Assembly: GCF_000300255.2 (NCBI RefSeq)
Contig: NC_020913.1
Coordinates: 1,238,692 to 1,302,691, forward strand
Reading direction: 5' to 3'
DNA from: Candidatus Methanomethylophilus alvi Mx1201
Lineage (GTDB): Archaea; Thermoplasmatota; Thermoplasmata; Methanomassiliicoccales; Methanomethylophilaceae
DNA: 64,000 bases
Every line of letters starts with the position of its first letter. The first letter of the stretch is position 1. Positions 8,883 to 16,525 of this stretch are shown in pieces. The notes under the pieces were generated by a model. The model saw nothing but the letters and a program-made list of their open reading frames with translations, was not told the origin of the DNA and did no database searches. The position numbers and the translations under genes were made by a program.

Positions 8883-10768
8883 ACTCCCTTCCGTTCACCG
8901 CCGTAGTCGGGATGGACGACGCCAAGAGGGCCCTCGAATGCGCCCTCGTGAATCCGAACATCCGCACGGTGCTCCTCCGCGGAGGAGGCGGGACGGCGAA
9001 GACCGTGCTGGCCCGTGCGGCCGCGGGGATCACCGACAGGAAGGTCGTCAACTGCCCCCTGAACGTAACCGACGAGCAGCTGTTCGGCGGAATGGACATC
9101 GAGGAGGCCATGAAGACGGGGAGGCCCGCACTCCAGCCCGGCCTCCTTGCCAGGGCCGACGGGAACATACTCTACATAGACGACGTCAACCTGATGGACC
9201 GCGGCATGCTCGCCGGAGTCCTCGACGCCGTCCTCACCGGGACGGTCCATGTGGAGAGAGGGCCCGTATCCGCCGTATACCGGTGCGACACGACCCTCGT
9301 GGCCACGATGAATCCCGAAGACAGCGACCTCAGCGCCCACATGCTCGACAGATTCGACCTGTGCGCCTACGCCTCCGAATGCGATGCGGAACAGAGACAC
9401 ACCATCCTGACCCGTAACGCGGAGTTCTGCGACGACCCCAGCCGTTTCATGGACCTGTACGGGAAGGACGAGGAGGAAGAGAGGGTGAAGGTGGGGAGGG
9501 CATCCAAGATCCTCCCTCTCGTGACCATTTCCGACGAACTCGTATCCGTCATATCCGAACTGTGTGTCAAAGTCGGAGCCGACGGGGTCAGAGGGGACAT
9601 CGCCATGGTGGAATGCGCCGAATCCCTCGCGGCGCTCAACGGACGCGACGAGGTCATGAGGAAGGATGTCGAAGAGGCCGCCGTCCTGTGCCTGCCCCAC
9701 AGGAGGAACTACGACCAGCCTCCTCCGCCCCCGCAGCCCCCCGAACCTCCCGAGGAACCTCCGGAAGAGCCTCCGGACGATGAGGAGGAGGACAGGCAGG
9801 ACCCTCCCCGCGACGACCCCGACGAAAGAAGGGACCCCCCGGAGGAGGAACATGAGGACGAAGAAGAAGAGAAGCCTCCGGAACCGCCCATGCAGGACAT
9901 GCCCGACCTCGAGGAGATGATGTTCGAGATCGGCAGGCAGTTCCGCGTGATAGATTATCTCGATACGCGCGACAGGGTCCCCTCCCGGACGAAGACACGC
10001 AAGGGACGCAGGGCCATGGCCGTCAGCGCCGACGGGACCGGGAGATATGCACGCTCGAGGATACCCGACGGAAGGACGGAGGACATAGCGTTCGACGCCA
10101 CCATAAGGGCGGCCGCCCCATATCAGAGGGTAAGACACAGCGACGATGTAGCCCTCGTCATCGAGAAACAGGACATAAGGGAGAAGGTGCGCGAGAGACG
10201 CAGCGGATGCACCCTGCTGTTCCTGGTGGATGCCAGCGGGTCGCTGGGTGTGAGGAAGAGGATGGCGACCGTCAAAGGTGCCATCCTGTCCATGCTCAGG
10301 GACAGTTATGTCAAAAGGGACCGGATAGGACTCATGGCGTTCCGCCGCGACTCCGCCGACATGATCCTCCCTCCGACCAAATCCGTGGAATACAGCTACA
10401 AGTGTCTGGAGGAACTCCCTACGGGCGGTAAGACGCCCCTGTCGGAAGCCCTCGTAAGGGTGGACGAGTACATGACCGCCTATGCGAGATGCCATGTCGG
10501 GGAGAGGTGCTTCGTCATCCTTGTCACCGACGGAAGGGCCAACGTCCCCCTCAGAGAGGGTGCGGACGCCAACGATGAGGTGCAGAAGATGGCCGAGGAC
10601 ATGAAGATCCCCGGGGTCAAGTGGATCGTGGTGGATGCCGGGATGGGATTCCCCCACTTCGACAACGCCCGGATGCTGGCGGAGAAGATGGGGGCCAGAT
10701 ATTTCAAGCTCGAGGACCTCGACGCCGACAGATTCGCAGAGGGAGTGAAGGCCGCCATAGACCCCTGA
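8864..10768 (+). CDS. ChlD/BchD-like AAA+ / vWA chelatase subunit
   Basis: 634 aa in three parts: an AAA+ domain (Walker A GGGGTAKT at residues 40-47, ILYIDDVNLMD Walker B), a Pro/Glu/Asp-rich linker at about residues 284-344, and a C-terminal von Willebrand A domain whose MIDAS motif DASGS is near residue 455. This order is the hallmark of ChlD/BchD/CobT-type subunits, which bridge the ChlI ring to the large chelatase subunit. The ATG at 8864 lies inside the end of chlI. The P-loop is complete, whereas many BchD proteins have lost ATPase residues, so this copy may hydrolyse ATP. Confidence 0.93.
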   Translation: MPAGPVNSLPFTAVVGMDDAKRALECALVNPNIRTVLLRGGGGTAKTVLARAAAGITDRKVVNCPLNVTDEQLFGGMDIEEAMKTGRPALQPGLLARADGNILYIDDVNLMDRGMLAGVLDAVLTGTVHVERGPVSAVYRCDTTLVATMNPEDSDLSAHMLDRFDLCAYASECDAEQRHTILTRNAEFCDDPSRFMDLYGKDEEEERVKVGRASKILPLVTISDELVSVISELCVKVGADGVRGDIAMVECAESLAALNGRDEVMRKDVEEAAVLCLPHRRNYDQPPPPPQPPEPPEEPPEEPPDDEEEDRQDPPRDDPDERRDPPEEEHEDEEEEKPPEPPMQDMPDLEEMMFEIGRQFRVIDYLDTRDRVPSRTKTRKGRRAMAVSADGTGRYARSRIPDGRTEDIAFDATIRAAAPYQRVRHSDDVALVIEKQDIREKVRERRSGCTLLFLVDASGSLGVRKRMATVKGAILSMLRDSYVKRDRIGLMAFRRDSADMILPPTKSVEYSYKCLEELPTGGKTPLSEALVRVDEYMTAYARCHVGERCFVILVTDGRANVPLREGADANDEVQKMAEDMKIPGVKWIVVDAGMGFPHFDNARMLAEKMGARYFKLEDLDADRFAEGVKAAIDP

Positions 10769-10829
10769 CCGGGTATGTTATGATGCCAGAAAATACCGTT
10801 GCAAGATGTTAAGTATTAATTGACAAACG

Positions 10830-12185
10830 ATGGATATATCCCACATGGCACAATTCGCAGGCAGGGAAAAAGAGCTGGAGGCCTTGGAGAGGCTGTATTC
10901 GGCGGACGGCCTCCGCACATGCTCCGTATACGGGAGGTCCCGCACGGGGACATCGGGACTGGTAAGGGAGTTCTGCAAGGGAAAACCGGCCATCATCGTC
11001 CGCTTCCCGGAAGGGACCCTGCGCGAAATGCTCGAATCCATATGCGATTCCGTCACGAGATACACCTCGGAAGACATCCCCCTGCCCGCGGATTACGACG
11101 AGGCGTTCTCTGCGATAGGGGCCGCCTGCGGCGGGGATGGGACGGTCGTAGTGCTAGACGATGCCGCCAACGCCGACTCCCTGGAGTTCAGGAAGGCCCT
11201 CGGCAGATTCATAGACGGCCACATAAGGGACTCCGACAACATGCTGATCCTTTGCGGATCGCCGGAGAATGCCATGGTATCCATGACCGAGCGCTCCCCT
11301 TTGAAAGACCGCATAAAGGACGCCGTGGTCCTCAGACCCCTCTCCTTCGCAGAATCCAGGGAACTGCACGGCAAGATGAAGGACCTGGACGCCTACAAGT
11401 GCCACCTTACCGTCGGAGGCATCCCCTTGTACCATCTCCTTATGAACAAGTCGGACTACGAGACCTGCGTCGAGAAATGCTTCCTCGGGACCTATCCCCG
11501 CCTGTGTACCGAAGCGGAGAACATAGTCAGGAAGTCCTCCGTCCCCTACAGGTACTGTTCCGCGATCCTGTCCGAGATGGCCAAGGGATGCGGACGTCCC
11601 ATCGACCTCGCCAACGACCAGGGGATATCCCGTCAGCTCTGCGAGGTATATCTGAAGAAGATGGAATCCGAAGGCATGATAGCCCGTGTGAACCCGATAG
11701 CCAATGCACCGAAGAAACCCGTATTCACGGTAAAGAACCCCTTGCTGGGATTCTACCATACGGTGATAAGGAACAACTCCGACATAGTCCTGGCGGACCG
11801 GACGGATTTCTCCGACATCGCTCCGGAGGCCGGCATGTTCCTGGAACTGAGGTTCCGCAGCATATGTTACGGCTATCTCAAGGAGAACTTCGACTGCAAG
11901 GCGGTGGGGGGATGGTGGATCGCCGGCGAGTCCACGAACAGCATCAACCTCGCGGCCGTGATAGAAAAGGACGGGTCCGAATACACCCTCGTATGCGACT
12001 GTAAGTTCAGAAAAGGGAAGATCGACACAGGGGCGCTGAAGAATCTGAAGAAAAGGGCCGAAGCGGTGGAAGCGGACGACAAGAGGCTCGCCATGTTCTC
12101 CGTCTCGGGATTCGACGGGGACCTCGTCAAAACGGCCGAGAAGGAAGGCATACTCCTGATCGGTCCCAAAGAACTTCTCAATTAA
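10830..12185 (+). CDS. DUF234-type archaeal ATPase with degenerate active sites
   Basis: 451 aa with the layout of the archaeal ATPase plus DUF234 family: an N-terminal AREKEL-like element (FAGREKELEALERLY), a P-loop region, a winged-helix-like middle and a C-terminal nuclease-like domain. The P-loop reads VYGRSRTGTSG (residues 33-43), where the family has GRRRVGKT, so the catalytic lysine is missing. The Walker B region (VVVLDDAAN) is also unusual. In the C-terminal domain the family's acidic residue before the central strands is lost (STNSINLAAV) and the ExK is replaced by CDCK. The frame is clean, so this looks like a maintained non-catalytic protein and not a decaying gene. Function unknown. 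Confidence 0.8.
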   Translation: MDISHMAQFAGREKELEALERLYSADGLRTCSVYGRSRTGTSGLVREFCKGKPAIIVRFPEGTLREMLESICDSVTRYTSEDIPLPADYDEAFSAIGAACGGDGTVVVLDDAANADSLEFRKALGRFIDGHIRDSDNMLILCGSPENAMVSMTERSPLKDRIKDAVVLRPLSFAESRELHGKMKDLDAYKCHLTVGGIPLYHLLMNKSDYETCVEKCFLGTYPRLCTEAENIVRKSSVPYRYCSAILSEMAKGCGRPIDLANDQGISRQLCEVYLKKMESEGMIARVNPIANAPKKPVFTVKNPLLGFYHTVIRNNSDIVLADRTDFSDIAPEAGMFLELRFRSICYGYLKENFDCKAVGGWWIAGESTNSINLAAVIEKDGSEYTLVCDCKFRKGKIDTGALKNLKKRAEAVEADDKRLAMFSVSGFDGDLVKTAEKEGILLIGPKELLN

Positions 12186-12227
12186 TGTAAAAATAAATTT
12201 TCTAAAATCATGTAAAGAGAGGTCGGA

Positions 12228-12243
12228 GGCCCCTTCCGGGGCC
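12228..12243 (-). terminator. Hairpin terminator after thrS
   Basis: GGCCCC-TTCC-GGGGCC hairpin just past the thrS stop (minus strand), followed on that strand by a T-rich run (12187-12206). It separates the convergent DUF234-type gene and thrS. Confidence 0.65.
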
Positions 12244-12252
12244 CCTTCCCCC

Positions 12253-14010
12253 TCAATCCTGCTTATCGGCGTTCTGCTTGAGGACCGTGGCGATGAACTC
12301 CTCGGTCTTACAGGAACCGAGGTCTCCCTTGTCCCTGCTCCTCACGGCGACGACGGTACCGTCCTCGCTCTCCTTCTCACCGATGACGAGCATGTACGGG
12401 ACCCTCTGCAGCTGTGCCTCGCGGATCTTGTATCCGATCTTCTCGTCCCTCGCATCGTTCTCGACGCGGATACCGGCGGCCATCAGCTGGGAGGTCACCT
12501 TGGCGGCATATTCCCTGCTCTTCTCGGAGACCGACAGCACCTTCACCTGCACGGGTGCGAGCCATACGGGGAACCTTCCCGCATAGTGCTCGATGAGGAT
12601 ACCCATGAACCTCTCGACAGAACCGAACACGACACGGTGGATCATGACGGGATGGTGCTTCTCCCCGTCCGCACCGACATACTCCAGATTGAACCTCTGG
12701 GGCATCTGGAAGTCGAGCTGGATGGTCCCGCACTGCCAGGTCCTTCCGATGGAGTCCTCCAGATGGAAGTCGATCTTGGGCCCGTAGAACGCCCCGTCCC
12801 CCTCGTTGACGACATAGGGGAGTCCGATGGCCTCGAGCGCATGGACCAGACCGTTGGTGGCGTTCTCCCAGTCCTCGTCGCTGCCCATGCTGTCCTCGGG
12901 ACGGGTGGAGAGCTCGACATGGTACTTGAATCCGAACTGCTTGTACACCTTGTCGATGATACGGACGACGTTGGTGATCTCCGACTCGATCTGCTCGGGG
13001 GTCACGTAAAGATGGGAATCGTCCTGGGTGAAGCAGCGGACCCTGAACAGACCATGCAGGGTACCGGACCTCTCGTGCCTGTGGACGATACCGAACTCGC
13101 CGAGCCTCAGCGGAAGGTCCCTGTAGGAACGGGACTCGCTGGCGAACACGATGGTGCTGCCGGGACAGTTCATCGGCTTGATGCAGTAGGGCTCGTCGTC
13201 GATGGTCGTGGTGTACATGTTGTCCTTGTAATGGTCCCAGTGGCCGGACATCTCCCACAGGTGCTTGTTGAGGATGAGCGGGGTGGAGATCTCCTTGTAT
13301 CCCTCGGGGAAGTGTATCTCCCTCCAGTAGTTCAGGAGGATGTTCTTGAGGGTCATCCCGTTGGGGAGGAAGAACGGGAATCCGGGTCCCTCTTCGGAGA
13401 ACATGAATATGCCGAGCTCCTTGCCGAGTCTCCTGTGGTCCCTCTTCTTGGCCTCCTCCAGCATGACGAGGTATTTCTCGAGGTCCTCCTTGCTCTCGAA
13501 GGCGGTACCGTAGATACGGGTGAGCATCTTGTTGTGCTCGTCACCCCTCCAGTACGCACCGGCGAGGGAGGTGAGTTTGAACGCCTTGCACTGTTTCGTG
13601 TAGAGGACGTGCGGTCCCGCACAGAGGTCGGTGAACTCCCCCTGTTTGTAGAAACTGATGACGGCATCCTCCGGGAGGTCCTTGATCAGCTGTACCTTGT
13701 AGTCCTCGTTCTTCTCCTCCATCAATTTGATGGCGTCGGCACGGGACAGGGTGAATGTCTCGAGCTTGAGGTTCTCCTTCACGATCTTCTTCATCTCGGC
13801 CTCGATCTTCTCGAGGTCGGCGTCGGTGAATCCCCCTTCCCTGTCCATGTCGTAGTAGAATCCGTCTGCTATCGAGGGCCCGATGGCGAGCTTCGTCTCC
13901 GGGTACAGTCTCTTCACGGCCTGCGCGAGGACATGGGAGGTTGTGTGTCTCAGAACAGAGAGACCGTCTTCGACTTCCTTCACGCTTCCGTCACTGAATA
14001 ATGCTTTCAT
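12253..14010 (-). CDS. thrS: Threonyl-tRNA synthetase, bacterial type, short N-terminus
   Basis: 585 aa from the ATG at 14010. Charges tRNA-Thr. The bacterial-type N2 editing domain is present (HTTSHVLAQAVKRLYP, later CAGPH), followed by the class II catalytic core (motif 2 FRVRCFTQDDSH, CIKPMNCPG) and an anticodon-binding domain. Only about 20 residues precede the editing domain, so most of the roughly 60-residue TGS domain of bacterial ThrRS is absent. Archaea usually carry a different ThrRS with a D-Tyr-deacylase-like editing domain, so this is a bacterial-type enzyme in an archaeal context. Next to hisS on the same strand. Confidence 0.95.
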   Translation of the reverse strand: MKALFSDGSVKEVEDGLSVLRHTTSHVLAQAVKRLYPETKLAIGPSIADGFYYDMDREGGFTDADLEKIEAEMKKIVKENLKLETFTLSRADAIKLMEEKNEDYKVQLIKDLPEDAVISFYKQGEFTDLCAGPHVLYTKQCKAFKLTSLAGAYWRGDEHNKMLTRIYGTAFESKEDLEKYLVMLEEAKKRDHRRLGKELGIFMFSEEGPGFPFFLPNGMTLKNILLNYWREIHFPEGYKEISTPLILNKHLWEMSGHWDHYKDNMYTTTIDDEPYCIKPMNCPGSTIVFASESRSYRDLPLRLGEFGIVHRHERSGTLHGLFRVRCFTQDDSHLYVTPEQIESEITNVVRIIDKVYKQFGFKYHVELSTRPEDSMGSDEDWENATNGLVHALEAIGLPYVVNEGDGAFYGPKIDFHLEDSIGRTWQCGTIQLDFQMPQRFNLEYVGADGEKHHPVMIHRVVFGSVERFMGILIEHYAGRFPVWLAPVQVKVLSVSEKSREYAAKVTSQLMAAGIRVENDARDEKIGYKIREAQLQRVPYMLVIGEKESEDGTVVAVRSRDKGDLGSCKTEEFIATVLKQNADKQD

Positions 14011-14143
14011 TTGGGTTTTCCCTTCCCGCCCATACAACAGGCGTTGGGCATGCTATCCCGCCTTTCCATATATTATTATCGAGAAGAAGAGGGATGGTCG
14101 GGAGACCGCCCTACAGGGGGAACACACCCTGGTAAAAAAATAA

Positions 14144-14169
14144 GGCACATGGGGAAAAGCCCATGTGCC
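14144..14169 (-). terminator. Strong intrinsic terminator after hisS
   Basis: Perfect 10-bp stem GGCACATGGG / CCCATGTGCC with a 6-base loop. On the minus strand it is followed by TTATTTTTTTACC (14131-14143), a textbook T tract. Confidence 0.8.
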
Positions 14170-14190
14170 AGATGTCGGAAGTACCGACGC

Positions 14191-15432
14191 TCACGCATCC
14201 TGGAATATGTTGTCGACGGGGACCTCCTTCTGGTCCCCGGTCTTCATGTCCCTGAGGGTCACGCAGCCGTTCTCGAGCTCCTTCCTTCCGACTATCACGG
14301 CATATCTGGCACGTATGGAGTCGGCATACTTCAGGGCCTTGGCCATCTTCCTTCCCATGATGTCTATGTCGGCGCTCCTGCCCTCGGCACGGAGACGGGA
14401 TACGATCCCTGCGGCGTCTTTCCTGACATCCTCGGAGACGGGGATGACATAGGCGTCGATGCCCTTCTCCTCGTATACGATGCCCTCCTTCTCCATGGCC
14501 AACAGGATCCTGTCGAACCCGATGGCGAAACCGGTGGAGAAGACCTTCTCGCCGCCGAAGAGCTCGGAGAGGGTGTAGGATCCGCCGCCGCAGATCTGCT
14601 TCTCGGCTCCGAGGACCGGCGCTTCCGCCTCGAAGACCATGCCTGTATAGTAATCGAGACCCCTGACGACCCCGAGGTCGATCTCCAGGTCCCTGACCCC
14701 CATGACACCGAGTATGTCCACGAGCTCCTTGAGATAGGCACCCGCCTCTCCGGGGACTTTATCGAGGACCTCGACGCCGCCTACCGTCTCGGTAAGGTCG
14801 AAGAGGGCTTCCGCATCCTCGTCCTTCACTCCGATATCCCTGAGGATCGGTCTCGCCTCGTCGTACAATTTCTTGTCGAGTTTCTGAAGGACCTCCGCGG
14901 TCCTCTCCTTGGGAACACCGATGTCGGCGATCCTCTGCCTCAGGACGCCTATGTGACCGATGCGGATCTTATAGTTCCTGAGCCCGAGGGATTTGATCAT
15001 CGATGCCGCCATGGCTATCGCCTCGGCATCGGTCTCGGGGGTGGCCGAGCCGATTATCTCGGCACCGAACTGGAAGAACTCCCTGTATCTGCCGGCCTGA
15101 GGCCTTTCGTACCTGAAGCACTGGCCGAAGTAGAACACCTTGATGGGTTTGGGGTAACTCCCCATGCCGTTCACGAACGCCCTTATGACTGAGGCCGTCA
15201 TCTCCGGGCGGAGGGCGATATCCCTGTCTCCCTTGTCTTTGAAGTTGTAGAGCTCCTTCATGACCCCGGGGCCGGACCTGAGGATGAAGAGTTCCGCATC
15301 CTCGAAGATCGGGGTCTCGATCTCCCTGAACCCGAATCTATGAGCTACTCCTCTGAGAACATTCTCGTAGGACCTTCTCTTCTCAAGCTCGTCGGGCAGG
15401 AAATCCCTCGTTCCACGGGGACACTGTATCAT
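14191..15432 (-). CDS. hisS: Histidyl-tRNA synthetase
   Basis: 413 aa class II synthetase that charges tRNA-His. It starts MIQCPRGTRDFLPDE, with LRPEMTASVIRAF (motif 2 region), FRYERPQAGRYREFFQFG and the histidine-specific GLDYYTG and FAIGFDRI blocks, ending in an anticodon-binding domain. Length is normal. Terminated by the hairpin at 14144-14169. The gap to the repeat units at 15566 holds only the promoter region and GC-rich sequence without a frame. Confidence 0.96.
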   Translation of the reverse strand: MIQCPRGTRDFLPDELEKRRSYENVLRGVAHRFGFREIETPIFEDAELFILRSGPGVMKELYNFKDKGDRDIALRPEMTASVIRAFVNGMGSYPKPIKVFYFGQCFRYERPQAGRYREFFQFGAEIIGSATPETDAEAIAMAASMIKSLGLRNYKIRIGHIGVLRQRIADIGVPKERTAEVLQKLDKKLYDEARPILRDIGVKDEDAEALFDLTETVGGVEVLDKVPGEAGAYLKELVDILGVMGVRDLEIDLGVVRGLDYYTGMVFEAEAPVLGAEKQICGGGSYTLSELFGGEKVFSTGFAIGFDRILLAMEKEGIVYEEKGIDAYVIPVSEDVRKDAAGIVSRLRAEGRSADIDIMGRKMAKALKYADSIRARYAVIVGRKELENGCVTLRDMKTGDQKEVPVDNIFQDA

Positions 15433-15565
15433 ACCACTACCGACAGTCGGGCTGTATTAAATTAATTGCGTCTCGGAAGTTGACCGGGGAAGGTGGGACG
15501 GATACCGGTCGGAGCGGGGAGACGGTTCGTCTGAGAAAGACTCGGAGCCACATCGGCCAGATGTT

Positions 15566-15944
15566 GCTGGCACATCCGATGAACACTGCGGATGTAGCAC
15601 TGCATGTAATATCAGCCTTTTATTACAAATGAGCCTAGTGGATGCAGAATGCCGTTAGGCGGGGAGTCCGGTGCACCGAGACTGACCCTCTCAACGTGCA
15701 CCGGAACCGTCCCGGCAGGAGGTGAGACGATCTTCGCGATCATCATTGACCGCCGGAAACATGGTTTCCGGATAACGATCAAGACTCGCAGAGTCAAGAT
15801 CGTGATCCGTCTCCCGTAAGGGAGACGTAAACCCTGACCCATGCGGGTCCGGTCCCGCAAGGGACCGTTACTTATCGTCCACCTCTGAGTTTCAGAGGTT
15901 TTTCATGATATAAATAAACATCCACATTTAGAATATTCAGTGTC
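15566..15944 (+). repeat. Tandem repeat unit 1 (about 375 bp, structured, with 56-codon frame)
   Basis: First of five related units (15566, 15945, 45475, 45816, 46192). Order within a unit: a CTGGCACA start, a conserved ATCAGCCTTTTATTAC block, a GCCTA/TAGGC stem, a long TCCGGTGCAC/GTGCACCGGA stem, AGGAGGTGA, three more hairpins (GTAA and GCAA loops), then ACCTCTGA-GTT-TCAGAGGT with TTTTT (15881-15904) and TATAAATA (15911). The last two look like a terminator followed by the next unit's promoter, so each unit may be its own transcription unit. Confidence 0.85.
15649..15819 (+). CDS. Repeat-encoded 56-aa protein, copy 1
   Basis: ATG at 15649, TAA at 15817-15819. The N-terminal half is Gly/Thr/Pro-rich (starts MPLGGESGAP); the C-terminal half is basic and strand-forming, with alternating Ile/Val and Arg/Lys (core RITIKTRRVKIVIRLP). 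No known family is recognised. Coding is supported by four intact copies that share frame and length, use three different stop codons at the same position, and differ mostly by synonymous changes or conservative replacements. AGGAGGTGA occurs inside the frame before codon 28, so an internal start is a possible alternative, though this copy has no ATG there. Internal RNA hairpins overlap the frame. Confidence 0.55.
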   Translation: MPLGGESGAPRLTLSTCTGTVPAGGETIFAIIIDRRKHGFRITIKTRRVKIVIRLP

Positions 15945-16315
15945 TGGCACATCCGATACACACGTAGATGTAGCACTGCATGTAATATCAGCCTTTTATT
16001 ACCGATGAGCCTAGTGGATGCAGAATGCCGTTAGGCGGGGAGTCCGGTGCACCGAGACCTCCCTCTCAACGTGCACCGGAACCGTCCCGGCAGGAGGTGA
16101 ATGTGTGTTCTCGTTCACCATAGAACGCCGGAAACATGGTTTCCGGATAACGATCAAGACTCGTAGAGTCAAGATCGTGATCCGTCTCCCGTAAGGGAGA
16201 CGTAAACCCTGACCCATGCGGGTCCGGTCCCGCAAGGGACCGTTACCCATTTCACCTCTAAATATCGGAGGTTTTTCATGATATAAATAAGCATCTTGGA
16301 TCGGACAGTTTACCA
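15945..16315 (+). repeat. Tandem repeat unit 2
   Basis: Directly follows unit 1 with the same block order, from TCTGGCACA at 15945 to the next TCTGGCACA at 16316. The GTCTCCC-GTAA-GGGAGAC and GGTCCC-GCAA-GGGACC stems are kept, but the terminator hairpin at its end has changed loop bases (ACCTCTAAATATCGGAGGT). Confidence 0.85.
16025..16194 (+). pseudogene. Repeat-encoded protein, copy 2 (1-nt deletion)
   Basis: The ATG at 16025 starts the same frame as the other copies, but one base is missing near 16058 (GAGACCTCCCTC where copy 1 has GAGACTGACCCTC). Translation from this ATG stops at TAG 16121-16123 after 32 codons. The distal frame is still open to the usual TAA at 16192-16194. It could be read from a GTG at 16105, 4 bases after AGGAGGTGA, giving 29 aa. 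The copy is either broken or encodes only the basic C-terminal part. Confidence 0.5.
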
Positions 16316-16525
16316 TCTGGCACATGTGATGTTATAAGGAATGGCACATGTCTCGGTCATCCCCGTGTGCGACGGGAATGACGGCCAAATACGAATATGA
16401 CCGTCTGGACGTCCGAGGTATGGAAGAAAGGATCCAGACGGACGAACAGGCTATATAGTCCAGCAATATTACTGTTAACGTATAATCGTAACACCGGATG
16501 GTCCTCCGGTATGCGGGGTCCCCTC

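Noticed and set aside
15612-15860. 82-codon minus-strand frame, repeated in the other units
   Set aside because: It is open because it is antisense to the conserved plus-strand frame. Its ends are not preserved in all units (unit 5 is shortened, unit 2 is extended), and it has no ribosome-binding site. The stop-codon exchange pattern supports the plus strand.
15566-16330. CRISPR array
   Set aside because: The repeats are about 375 bp with internal genes and no regular short repeat-spacer structure; no cas genes are in the window.
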